DNA of 64,000 nucleotides from Thozetella sp. PMI_491 (lineage: Eukaryota; Ascomycota; Sordariomycetes; Chaetosphaeriales; Chaetosphaeriaceae): positions 744,001-808,000 of the forward strand of contig MU270027.1 of NCBI GenBank assembly GCA_021432635.1, in the 5' to 3' direction. The translations under genes and the position numbers were made by a program. Under the pieces are notes generated by a model. That model was not told where the DNA came from, did not search any database, and saw only the letters and a program-made list of their open reading frames with translations. Of this stretch, positions 13,551-25,113 are shown piece by piece (within the stretch, counting starts at the first letter, position 1; every line of letters starts with the position of its first letter).

Positions 13551-14546
13551 ATTTGCAGCGGCTGCGGTTCGAAGGTCTGCACGACGCCGTCGAGGGCGCT
13601 CATGTGTGGGTTAGATGTCTCTGATGCGCAGCGACCTCATGGTCTTGTGGTCTCAAAGCCGGCTGGAATGGAAGGCCGAGCCCAAAGAACGCGCCGATGC
13701 TCTTTGAAAGCTTTCAGTTTACCCGCACCCCGGTCGGCTCTTCCTATTGTCGCTAAGCTAAAGAATTGGGAACCATCTTATCTTATCGTTGACAGTGTCT
13801 TGAATATACGCACTGTGCGTGACGTACTGTACCCCGGAATCTGGAATCCAAAGTTGGTGGAGGAGGAGGGGGACTGCTCAGCGGCTGCAGTGAGAAGCAA
13901 CAGACGCCAAGAGCGACAGCTCAAGAATCAAATGTCTCAAGGCATAGTGTAGTATTGAGCCTGCATATCGCTCCGTGCATCATCCAAGCTCGCATGTGGA
14001 CGACTAATGTTACTATCACCTTCGTGCCTTGCCTTGTTTACTTTCAGGTTGACCCAGTTGGCTTTGCTCGGGAAAGAAAAAGGCACTTCAAACCCCATCC
14101 AACAAAATCTTCGAAATTAGGTTATGGGTACTCATATTAGTATGCGCATGTCATTCACACTATAGGAGCTGCGGGATAAAGCGGATGGGTTCTCATTTCG
14201 TCACTATCTTTAGCCTGCGGCCACTACGAAGCACAGCTAGGGTAGCTAAATAGTTGACGCATCATGCGACCCTGATTCCGCCAATTCTCTCTTGCTCGAG
14301 ACATGCTTCTGCAAGACTCGTTGACCCTGGCCTCATTTCTCCGCGCCGGGAGGTGAGGAAACTCAAAGCAAATGAAAACGCAGCGATATGGCTATCCTCT
14401 GAACGGAGATGCCGGCGTATCACAATCGGCCAAACGCCCAGTCCGACGTCAGGCAAAGGAAGGAAGTAGGAAATACCCGACCATGCCCCAAGTACTTCAC
14501 GTGGTTGTGCTGTCTCGCGCCGAGACGCGGCATGCGAAGAGGCGGC
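13551..14546. other. intergenic, CEG1 upstream region and downstream of the mucin-like gene
   Basis: This is the promoter side of CEG1 and the 3' side of the next gene, both on the minus strand. Frames are short and unconvincing. The stretch from about 13770 to 14250 is somewhat AT-richer than the coding flanks. I see no RNA gene or repeat. Confidence 0.45.
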
Positions 14547-16935
14547 TTAGAGAAGAAGGGCAAAAACGACCAAGGAAGCCAGAAGTGGCACGCAGCTCGT
14601 GCGAATGCTAGCTGCGGTCTCTTTGATGCCGCCGCTCACAGGGGTAGTAGTGAGCTGCGTGACCCGAGGACCCGCGGGATGCATGTAGGTGGTATTGGTG
14701 CCGTTGGTCATGTTCATACCACCGCCCGTGGGCAGCGCAGTACCGGTCAGAAGACCGCTAGTGACAGTCGGGCCTGGGAACCAAGTAGCACCCGCTAGAA
14801 TTGTGCTGGCGCCGATGCTGATGGTACTTGCGACCACGGGTGAGTGCAAGGTGACGGTAGTGGCCGTATACGTGAGCGTAACGGTCTTGTGAGCACCGCC
14901 AACAGACTCGGCTGTGGCCGTCATATTGGCAGCAACAGAGACCGCCTGAGATGTATCCCGAGTCACCGTGATGGTAGTCAGGATGGTCGCAGTTGCCCCG
15001 GTGTGGGAATGATGAAGGCTGGTCCCGGTGGTCGAAACTCCAGTGGTAGCGGAAATTGTAGTCGAGTCTTCGCCATTGCCGTTCAGGGTAGCGGTGACCG
15101 TGCGAGCGATAGTGGTCGTACCGGTCGAGACTATCACGGTAATAGTGCTAGTCATTGTATAGCTGGGTGAAGTGGACAAGGGATAAACGGTAACAGTGAC
15201 CGTAACGGGAGACACGCAGCCCTGCTCGGAGCTTGACGAAGTCAAAGGGACCGGCGAGAAGATCGCTGAAGTAGTTGTCTCTGGATTGGTGCCAGCCGAA
15301 GTCATTTCTGGATAAGACGAGACAGCGGAAGAGAGAATCTCCGAGCTTGTCAAGATGGAGGCTGTGGTCTCCGTCGTGGGGGGCGAAACCATAGTCTCTG
15401 TGATAGTGGAGAATATAGTGGTCTCAGAGGGCTCGATGAAGGGAGAAGACAACGGAGAGGTGAGGGTAGAATCAGCAGATTCGCTGGTCAGGGAGATGAT
15501 GGTCGTCACAGGGTGAATAGAGGTAAGGGTGATAGTAGTATTCGGCTCCAGTGACGAGAATGCAGTCGTACCATTGACCACCGCTGTAGTATCGACTGTG
15601 CGAAGGCTAGTGACGGTCGATGTGGAATTATTGGCGCTGTGAGTGACTGTGAGAGTCTGGGTAGTCTCAGATCCGGGGCTGCTGGTAGTCAGGCTGTGGC
15701 CAGTTGAATACGAGTCAGTGTCCACGGTGGAAGGAGCCGAAGATGCATGCTCCGACGTGGACAACGAAGGGACAACATAAGTTGTCACTATCTCGGTGGA
15801 GTAGGAAGTGAGGGTTGTGTCATTGTAGGTATATGTGGCGGTTTCGGTCGATCCGTTGAAGACGGTGAGAGTGGTGATAGCAACGGGAGCACTGATAGTG
15901 ACAGTGAAGGCATTAGTGACCGTTGTCCTAGGAGATGAAAGTCAGCAGGCTATCCTGGCGGGTGAATGGGAATCTTTGAATAAATTCTTACTCAGTCATG
16001 AATGGAGTCACTGCAAAGGTTGAGTTGAGAAGAGACGACACTGTGCTGCTAAATACCACAGTAGTATCGTTGATAGTAGGGCTAGAGACCGGGATGGTAC
16101 CGTTGGTTGGGAGGGGAGTAGCCGCTGTCGAAGTCTCGGCAACCGAGGTGAGAGTAGGGGTCACAGTCACAGTCTCCGTCGATGTCCCTACAACACTGCC
16201 GTTGGAGCTAGGGAGGGGAGTCTGAGTCGAAGACTCGCTGACTGAGACAGGAGCCACTGTGGCAGTGGTGATGGCAGAATACGGAGTGACAAAGATCGTA
16301 GTCTGCTCGGTCGTGGTGTCGGTGCATTCGCAGTCCTCATCAAAGGGGAGGGAGCCGACCGAAGTCGTCTCAGGAACACCAGAAGTGACGATAATAGACT
16401 CGTTGATCTCAGAGACAGGCTCGGTAACAAACCGAGGGACAATGCTGGCAATGGAGGTAGGGCTAGCTGCAATGTTGCGCGCGCCGACTAGAGGCAAATG
16501 GTTAGCAAAGATGACCACCCGGCATCTGAGACTCCAGAAAAGGTCTCGGTTTGGCTCTGAGAAAAGAAATAAAAATCTACGATGCTTACTTTCGTCCTGG
16601 TTGTTCAGCTCGTGCTGCTTGCCGACAAGGCCGATGGCAGCCGTGATAGAAGCGGCGAAGACGAGAACCAAAACAGCAGCGACCATGGCCTTAGTCCAAC
16701 TGCCGCGGATGTTCGCCTTTGGTTCGTAAAAGGCGTGGTAATAGTTGATGCTCGAAGTGCGGCCCGAGTCAATCGAAGTGGGCGAAGAGGATTGGCGACC
16801 ATGGTGGAAGTCCCAAACACGCTCGGGGGCGACCGGATCAGCCGCACCGTCCTTATTCTTTGGCTTCTGGATTTTCCAGTCAGTGCAGGCCAAAGGGCCC
16901 TCGTCCTGCTTGTTCACAGTGGTTCCTGCCATCAT
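14547..16935 (-). CDS. Ser/Thr-rich mucin-like membrane protein, function unknown
   Basis: Three exons (16590..16935, 15992..16487, 14547..15927) with introns of 102 and 64 bases (donors GTAAGC and GTAAGA; acceptors CTCTAG and TCCTAG) give 740 residues; the exon phases close exactly. Residues 1-82 are hydrophilic, residues 83-105 form one strong hydrophobic segment, and the following 600 residues are dominated by Thr, Ser, Val and Pro in irregular TVTVT/TTT patterns expected to carry dense O-glycans. The extreme C-terminus is again hydrophobic (LLASLVVFALLL) after a short polar region, like a GPI-attachment signal. The likely site is plasma membrane or cell wall, as an adhesin, wall sensor or structural mannoprotein. 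I do not recognise a named orthologue, and no WSC, CFEM or cytosolic signalling domain is visible. Two consecutive ATGs start the frame (16935 and 16932). Confidence 0.8.
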
Positions 16936-16971
16936 GACAAGGTACCGAATACGGCTACTTGAGATGTGTGG

Positions 16972-17757
16972 CTAAAGCACAAAGGTTAGCCACTGTTCCA
17001 GCCCTGCACAGAAGGGAACAGGATACCGAGAGAGGAGGAGGCCGAGGAAGATAGAAATAGCACGAGGGCAAAGCTACTGGCTAGGCTCGTGAATGTATCA
17101 AGGCTCGAATGGGGTGCTTTTGACGATGAAGTCACGATTGGGCCGGGAGAATGTGAGGGTTGGTCAGTGAGAGGAGGAGTGGTGAGATGTAAATGAAGAT
17201 CGGGGAGATGACGCGGCAATCATGGATAAAAAGGATACCTAAGGTAGATATTGTTGCACAGTTGTGAAAATGTTCTCTTGGCAGAGCTTTTGATGATTGC
17301 AAAATCACAGTCTTGTGAGCCAGCAAGGGGCAGAGGATGTCGCCTCTCTTGATGTCGAGTGGGTTAAGGAGGAAGAAGGATGAGATCCTGAAAGGAGAAC
17401 GGAATGAAGATAAAGATGGCCGACTTGGTATTAGGTGCGAGTGGAAGAAGGAAAACGCGTGTTTACGCGGGCAGATACTTGTGCAGAGTCAAAATTTCGT
17501 CTGGGATGGTGGGACTTGGGGAGGGGCCTGCTTCTTGTCGGGTTGTTGCGAGGATACGAATGGCAAAGCAGAAACGAGGGGACCGATGAAATCCAGCCTC
17601 TACATACATAGGATTGTGATAGAGTCGTCCCGTTGAAGACTTCCAAAGAGTTGGTGCTCTGATGGCGACGCGAGGCGGAAGTCGGTGCGGACTGTTGCTA
17701 GGGGAAAGGCGCGAACGAGAGAGGGAGAGAAGATGGAGGGGAAGAAATTCTACTCAC
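16972..17757 (-). other. candidate intron in the 5' leader of the mucin-like gene
   Basis: On the minus strand a GTGAGT donor at 17757 pairs with a GGCTAAC branch and TTTAG acceptor ending at 16972. The acceptor lies just ahead of the start codon at 16935. The intron would be 786 bases, long for a mould, so further exons inside it are possible. This is inferred from splice consensus only; transcript reads would settle it. Confidence 0.4.
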
Positions 17758-18299
17758 TTGTTCTTTGTCTGTCTTTAACTTTGGATTTGTTGATGACTAT
17801 GAAATCGTTAGAGGTCGCCCCATCTCAGCTAATTGATGAGGACGGTTGACAGAAGCGAACGCTGGATTCGAGGCACGCGGAGAGGAGATCGATGGCGATC
17901 TACAGCACCCATTGATGATTGGAAAACGTGTTGAACGTGTCTGAGATAAGTTGGAGGCCACTTACGTTTCCTTAGTTCTTGAATGGCTTGACCAAATGAA
18001 CCCGTGGCGGCGAGGGGTACGACAGAGGATGAAGGTTGTGTTGCGGGAAAGGTTTCGCGGGTGGTGAGAAGTAAGAAGTAGAAGGTGGAAATGGGACGAA
18101 ATCGATGTGATGGAAAGGGTGATTCAGGAAAACTTGCTTGCTCTAGGCACGTAAATTTGGGAGTGAGGTGATGTGGATGAACGATTTGCGGTAGGCGAGT
18201 TGGAAGCAAAGAGGATGCGGGGATGGGTGACAGGTACCTTTGGGTTGTCTTTTTTAGAGAACTACTGAACAACTTTGTTATTATCTAATGCTCGGTGGG

Positions 18300-18900
18300 A
18301 GAAAACACATCTCAGGTCTATGAAGTGCCTCCCTTCTATGTAATTGTGAAATACCGTATTGGTTATAGTAGGCCTCATCACGACTGTGGTGAAGCCAGCT
18401 ACCCCCCCTAGGTCTGCACTATTGAGCCTTTGGGCCGCATTGTAGAGGAAGCTGCTTTTTATTGAAGAAATATGCCTTAAATACGTGAGGAGTGTCTAGC
18501 TGACGGCATAACTGAATGAAAGCTGTGCTGCCGTCAACTCACTTCCAGAATACAGGCACTCTGAGAGAAGACAAGCCAGAGCTTCCGTCAAGGCTGGATT
18601 GCCGCGTTCTAGATATGTAATACCTGTAACCATGTACTTATAGACACAAAATTTCTATTCTAGCTGTGTCAAAGGCTTAATCGAGCATAATTAATTCCGC
18701 GAGTAAGTTAGTTAGGAAGGCCAGAAGGCCCTTCTAATGCAATTTCTTAAGCATTAGCAAAAAAAAAGTGACCACTGCGTGATCAATATGGCTGGAAACG
18801 AACGAATGATAACCCCATTGAAATATTTTATCTTTGTTTTTTTATGCAAGAGTATTTCTGTCGAATGGCATCTAAGGATAGTCTGACGACGTCAAAGTAG
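18300..18900. other. AT-rich block, origin unclear
   Basis: This stretch is noticeably richer in A and T than the rest of the window, with runs such as a nine-A tract near 18760 and TTTTTTTATG near 18838. It has no open frame of note. It could be ordinary AT-rich spacer or a short, decayed remnant of a repeat mutated by RIP (repeat-induced point mutation). I see no terminal repeats or target duplications that would define an element. Confidence 0.3.
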
Positions 18901-19429
18901 GATATCTCTAGTGATTCCAGCGAGCCAAGCCATTATTTACTTTCTGCCTTGATCGAGTCAAGTCGCTGCTGTGGGTCACAGGAGGCACTTTGCTGAGAGA
19001 TGATTGGCTTTGTGTTATGTATACACCCCCGCGTCCGATTAGCCTTGTGTCGCGAAGCGAAAGCGCGTACAGTACCACACCCAGCCTGACATTTATTGCT
19101 ACAGCATTAGATCGGCAGGTGCGATTGACCTCTCGTCCTCAAACAACGCCGCAATACCCCACGCACTCCCCCTCGCCTGCCCAGGCCGCGCACCGGCATC
19201 TGCATCACTTTTCATAGGGTCGCAAGGCTTTGGGATTGGCGCACAGAGCGATTCCCAGCTGCGCTTGCTGGAAGCTGACATCGCATCAACCGCGCGCTTT
19301 CTGTCGACCCCCGCTGCTGGTCGTGGTCGTCTTTTGCCTGACGCAAAAAAAACAAAAAAAAAACATCGCCCTCGGCCAATCGCCCCTCCGCTACACGCTC
19401 CGCGCCCAAGGCCACGCCTTGCTGCGAAC

Positions 19430-22400
19430 ATGGCGCCACGCCGTGGCGCTGCCGTGGAAGAGGAAGAGCCGGAGCAGGATGGCGACCTGATGTCCCTGCA
19501 GTTCGATGAACCTCTGACATGGCGCCCTGGGAAGCCCATTCCGACCGAGCAGCTCCTCAAGAGGCTCACGAGCCTTTCCAAGGAGCTCGAGCAGATGGAA
19601 CAGGAGACCACCAACACGGCCTCCCTGAACAAGGTTGCCAAGGAGGTCGCCTCGCACCCTCTGCTCACCCACAAAGACAAGGGCGTGAGAGCCCACACCG
19701 CATGTTGCATCGTGGAGATTCTGCGGCTCTGCGCCCCCAACGCGCCCTTTACGGAATCGCAGTTGAAGGTAAGGCTTACGCTGTCCCTGCTCGATGTCTC
19801 TGGAGCGTGGCCCTGACATGGTACTGCTCTTCTAGGATATCTTCAATCTGTGCGTTAACGCAATCATCCCCGCCCTCTTCGATCCCTCCAACCCCTACAA
19901 TAGCCAACACAAGCACGTGTTGCGGTCTTTTGCTGAGGTCAAGAGCATTGTTCTCCTCAACGAGGTTGATGGGAGCGACAACCTGTTGTTGTCGCTCTTC
20001 TCCAATATCTTCGATGGCGTGTCTAGCTCTAAGTCCGCGGCCGGCGAGCAGGTCGCGAAGGATGTCCAGTTTGCGATGCAGGAAATACTCCTGACCCTCA
20101 TTGACGAGGCTGGTGGTCTCCCGGCAAAGGTGGTGGATGTCATCATGGCACAATTCCTCCGAGCCGCCGCTCCTGGCGGGATGAGGGACAAGCAGGACAA
20201 CGCGTCCTTGGACGAAAACCAAGGCACTCTGCTGCTGAAGGAAGAGCCTGAAGCCTACCAGATGGCCAAGACCATCTGCCAGACGTTTCCCGACAAGATG
20301 GCGCGGTTTGTTAGCCAATATTTCAGCGATGTCATTCTTGACGCCACCAGCTTTGCTGGCAAGTCAAATGGCCACAAAGATGCCGAGGACTCGGAGGACG
20401 AGAATGCTCTGAGCGGTCCTTCCGAGTCTGACATGAAGGAGCTGAAGAAGGCCCATGTTCTTATCCGGGAGCTCTGGCGGGCAGCGCCGCTGGTCTTGCA
20501 AAACGTCGTTCCCCAGGTGGACGCGGAGCTCAATGCCGACCACGTTCACCTGAGGCAGCTCGCGACCGAGACCCTGGGAGACATGGTCTCAGGTATTGGA
20601 GCGGCAGGGCCCCCGCCCCCTCCGGTCATTGATCCTTCAGCCTACCCACCCCTGAGATGGGATGAGGAGGACAGGACAGAGGCGATTGCTGCTAGCGTTC
20701 TCACTACCCCCCTCTCGGCCATCTCTTTCTCCCAGACTCATCCGGTCACCTTCCACAACTTTTTGTCGCGCAAGATTGACAAGGCCGCGCAGGTCCGCAC
20801 CGCCTGGACCGTCTCTGCTGGCTACATTGTTTCTACGTCAGCTGGGGGCATCGGCTTGAGCCGAGAGGATGAGACTGCTCTCATCAAGGGACTTGGGGAG
20901 AAGCTGACAGACAGCGACGAGAAAGTCAGGCTTGCCGCGGTCAAGGCTATCGAATCATTCAAGTTCCAAGATGTCGTGACCAAGCTGGGACACGAAGGCG
21001 GTGTCGGCAAAGAAGGCTCGGTTCTTTCGAATCTTGCAGATCGCTGCCGGGACAGGAAACCGGCCGTCAGAGTGGCTGCCATGGCTCTCCTGGGTCGTAT
21101 TTGGGCTGCTGGCTGCGGAGAGCTCCTCGCCGGTAATGAGGTCGTCACGGCCGCCATCTCTGGGATCCCGAGCCGCATTCTTAAGTGCTTCTATGCCAAC
21201 GACACCGAGCTCAATGTCTTAATTGACCGAGCGCTCTACGAGTTTCTGGTACCTCTCGCGTATCCGCCGGCAAAGAAAGGCGGCAAGAATCCCACTGGTG
21301 GCTCGCAGTCTCAGTCGGCCCCGTCAGCAGCGGACGCAGATGCGATTCGAGCGGAAAGGATTCTGATTCTTTTCCGCGGCCTTGACGCAGAAGCGAAAAA
21401 GGCGCTGTTTGTCCTCCAAGCCAGACAGCCCCAGTTCTCCAACGTTGTCGAGACGTACATCAAGCAATGCGACCTGTACAACGGAGGCGTCATGGACGAG
21501 AACGCGGATAGGAAAACGGCTAACCTCACCCGTTCGCTTGAATACATTGCGCAGTTCATGCCGGATCCGATCAAGGCGAAGAACGACCTCCAGCGGTTTG
21601 CCAAGGCGAATGACCGTCGGAACTACTACCTTATCCGCTACGTGATTGGAAAGGAGAACGACTTCAAGACGGTCTACAAAGCGCTCAAGGAGCTGATAAA
21701 GCGGGTTCAAGCGAGCAAAGAGCCCGCCATACTCGATACTCTCCTCCCGCTCCTGTACCGCTCTGGCTGCATTCTGTTCAACAGGAGCCACCTCTCCACA
21801 ATCATGGACTATTCCAAGTCGGACAAGAACGGTATGGGGGCGATTGCGCATGAGATATTGAACGAAGTTTCTCAGCGTAACCCCGACCTGTTTAAGAGCC
21901 ACATTGGCCAGCTCTGCAAGGACCTCGTCGAGCAAGCCCCAACTGCTAGCAAGCCGAATGACCCCGCGGTCGTAGAGACGCTAAAAGCCTGCGCTTCTTA
22001 TTGCCGCAAGTACCCTAAAGAGGTGCCTCTTGATCGACAGTTCGCCCAGACTCTAATCAGCTATGCGCTTTACGGCCAACCTTATAAGGCTGCCAAGTAC
22101 GCGGTCAATATTCTGCTTTCTAAGCAGGACAGCAAGACACCTGTGCATGCCACAGATCTAATCCAGAAGATCATGAAGGATTTCAAGTATGGCTCGCCTA
22201 ATTTCCTCAACAAGCTGACGGCAGTTGCGCAGCTCGAGCTCCATGTTCCGGCAGTCACGGCGGAGTACGAGGACACCATTCTCAACATGGCCGTGCAGCA
22301 GATTGTTCTCGAGATCCGAACCGAAGCCAGCGCAAAAGACCCGGAATGGGTTGACGACGCTGACCTGGACGAGGAAATTCAGCTCAAGCTGGTGGCTCTA

Positions 22401-24001
22401 AAGCTACTGGTGAAGAGACTCCATGGCGTGGACGAGGCAGAGGCCAAGGAGAGAACCAAGCCTGTCTGGAAGATGCTCAAAAAGTTGATCACCGAAAAAG
22501 GAGAGCTGGGCAAGACCAAGGATACCCCCAAGCACCACCGATCTCGCCTGAGGCTGCTTGCGGCCCAGCTTCTCATGAAGTTGTGTAAGCAGAAGCACTT
22601 TGATGACGTCCTCGTCCCAGCCGAGTTCAACAGCCTAGCATGGACCACTCAGGACCCTGTGGCAGAGGTCCGGCATGGCTTCTTGGAGAAGTTGCAAAAA
22701 TACCTAGCCGAGGGCAAGCTGCGCACGCGATTTTATACCATCGTTTTCCTAGCTGCATTCGAGCCAGTCACTGAATTCAAGCATCGCCTAGAGACTTGGG
22801 TGCGCTCCAGGGCACTATACTTCCAGAACCAAAGCGTCAAGCAACCAGTCATGGAGGCCATCATAGCTCGCTTGATCCATCTCCTGGCACACCACCCAGA
22901 CTACAGCCCGGAGCTCGACTCACTGGTCGATCACGCGCGGTACCTGTTGTTCTATGTCAGCCTCGTCGCAACCGAAGCCAATCTGGGCGTAATCTACAAA
23001 TATGCGGAGCGGATCAAGCAGACTCAAGATAGCCTCAGCCCGACGAACGAGAACCACCGCGTGCTCAGCGACCTGGCCCAGGCAGTCATTCGAAAGTGGC
23101 AGGAAAAGAAGAACTGGACGTTCCAGGCCTATCCTGACAAGATCGGCCTGCCTGTTGGGCTGTATGCAGGCTTGAAGTCCCACGACGAAGCCCAAGCGGC
23201 GGCCGAGAAGCAGTATATCCCTGACGGCATTGACGAAAAGCTGGACGAGCTGCTAAGAGCAATTGATCGAAAAAAGGTATTCCTCCTCCTTTAACCAGAG
23301 CTGGCCTAGACTAACCTGCTGAATAGAAACGCAAGCCGGCGGACGACCGCCATGACCATCCATCCAAGAGATCGAGAACTGTGCCAAGGCTCTCGGCAGC
23401 TAATGAGCCCAAGCCGCCCAAGCCACCCAAGGCTCCAAAGCCTGCGTCCAAGAAGGTCAAGGCAAAGGCAAAGAAGCCCGCTAAAGTGAAGAAGACGTCG
23501 GAGTCCGCCGCCACGTCGAGTTCCCAGCGCCGTCGTAGTGGACGTGCTCACACGAGCCAGTCGTATATCGAGCGGGACGATGACGAAGACGACGAGGAAA
23601 TGCTCGAGGGTGTCGCAGAGTGGGAATATGAGGATGACGACAGCGATGAAGACTCTGGCACCGATGGCTCTGGAGACGAGAGTCAGGAAGAAAACGAGAA
23701 GAAGGCACAGAACGGAGATGGTGAGAGTAGCGATCTCTCCGACCCTGAGGATGCCCAGGAGGAAGCAGAAGACCAGGAGGAAGATGAGGACAAGGGGGAG
23801 GACAACGAAGGAGAGGAGGAAGAGCTGCCACCTGCAAAGTCAAACGGGCGAAAGGGAAGGGCTGCTGCCGGGCCAAAGACGAAAGCTAAGCCAGCTAAGT
23901 CCAAAGCATCAGCAAAACCTGCACCAGCAAAAACATCAACCAGAGCCACAAGGGGGCGCCGTGCGAATGCGGATGATGACGAGATGGATGAAGATGACTG
24001 A
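19430..24001 (+). CDS. PDS5: Pds5, cohesin-associated HEAT-repeat protein
   Basis: Pds5 (Spo76 in Sordaria) binds the cohesin ring on chromosomes and controls its loading, release and acetylation, supporting sister-chromatid cohesion, repair and meiotic axes. Three exons (19430..19768, 19836..23276, 23327..24001) with introns of 67 and 50 bases give 1484 residues; all splice phases are zero. The N-terminus holds the conserved HPLLTHKDKGVRAHTACC and LRLCAPNAPFT segments. HEAT repeats run through about residue 1200. The last 225 residues are low-complexity and highly charged, with Pro-Lys-rich and long acidic stretches and basic AT-hook-like patches (RRRSGR, RGRRAN), matching the DNA-binding tail of Pds5. 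The ATG at 19430 is preferred over an in-frame upstream one at 19265, because the codons between encode basic, unstructured sequence lacking family similarity. Confidence 0.95.
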
Positions 24002-25113
24002 TATGGGATATTACGAAGCGAGGACAAAGAACGGGCGAGAACCGACCATTTTGATGCTCAGGATGCCTTCTAGCTCCGCGTATACCCCCCCTTTGCAGCC
24101 TTGACCCTTCGATATCAGGAGACGCGGTTGCTACCTTTCTCGCCATCATTTGAGATGATTTCCCTCTAATATCGTTATGGTGGGGAGGCTTTTTCTACAG
24201 TTGTATCTGTTGACGGATGTTACGACCGTTGTGGAGGGGACACGAGTGTCAGGGAAGGATCTTGGAGCTTGTGATCGTAGGGGGAAATGTATTGATTGCT
24301 GTCTACGTGCATAGTGACTATCTCGTACGGGGGGACCTTCTTTTAGTATATTCCCTAGCCTAGAAGCACAATAAATGGAGCTGTTCTTCTACTTGGTCAA
24401 ACGTGTCATGGCAAACCGCTGCAGTACGGAAACATCAACACACTCACCGATTAGTGCACGTTAGCTGTAAACGACTTCCTCAGCGTTTCCGTTCGTTAGG
24501 ATTCAATGTAGATCCACCTATCTTCATCTACATGCTATATCGGTCTTCCCGCCTAGAATTGGCACCAGCTTCCCGTTCCTTTCCCTGGCGAGCAACCAGT
24601 TGTGCTGTATAAACTCCAGATCCAGAAGAGGCACCCGTCTTTCTCGATGCAGTAGGCAGAGAAATAGACTACCAGTATCCCTCCCAAGCCCCTCCCCTTA
24701 ATTAAACTCCACGACTCCTGGCGTGCAGTGGATGGCATCGCCGCAGGTTTGCTCTCAGCCAAACAATTGCAATAGGGTGTGCGATCAATCCGAACCTTCT
24801 TCGCCGATCGAGACCTGGTACCTATGAATACAAAAGCGAGTCTCCCGTAGACACCGGATATCGGGAGGGAGACCAATAAAAACGGAAAGAGACTGACAGA
24901 CCCGCGAGAACATCAGTTGCCTGCCTGTTTTTCCCAAGCGTGGGAGATCTCGCAGCCGGGGCCGTAGTTTGGCTAGAGTTTGACATTACAAGCATCGGCC
25001 ACCCCGCAGGATCCGCATCATCCCTCGTCGTGATCCTGCAGCGCCTTGCGGTGCCGAGGTCCATATCAAGAATTCGACGACAGCTGCGCAGCAGCACTGA
25101 CGTCTACCTCATC
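24002..25113. other. convergent 3' region between PDS5 and SNF5
   Basis: This is spacer between two convergent genes, expected to carry both 3' untranslated regions. An AATAAA hexamer on the plus strand at 24370 is a plausible PDS5 polyadenylation signal, about 370 bases past the stop. No gene or structured repeat is evident. Confidence 0.5.
24370..24375 (+). terminator. candidate poly(A) signal AATAAA for PDS5
   Basis: A perfect AATAAA lies downstream of the PDS5 stop codon in a U-rich setting (preceded by TTTTAGTATATT). Fungal 3' ends do not require this hexamer, so the assignment is tentative. Confidence 0.35.

Larger units (their letters stand above)
16936..19429. other. long intergenic region with a probable spliced leader and an AT-rich block
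   Basis: The space separates two divergent genes. Next to the mucin-like gene, the minus strand shows a strong intron 3' end (GGCTAAC then TTTAG, ending at 16972), 37 bases upstream of the start codon. Matching donors lie at 17757 (GTGAGT) and further up near 17963 (GTAAGT), so a spliced leader of more than 800 bases is likely. From about 18300 to 18900 the sequence becomes clearly AT-rich, with A and T runs. The last 400 bases lead into PDS5. I find no coding sequence that I trust. Confidence 0.5.

Noticed and set aside
17829-18272. 147-codon minus-strand frame
   Set aside because: It lies in the probable spliced leader of the mucin-like gene, includes likely donor sites, and has no domain.
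19265-19429. in-frame upstream ATG for PDS5
   Set aside because: It would add 55 basic, low-complexity residues not expected in the family; the ATG at 19430 directly precedes the acidic N-terminus typical of orthologues.
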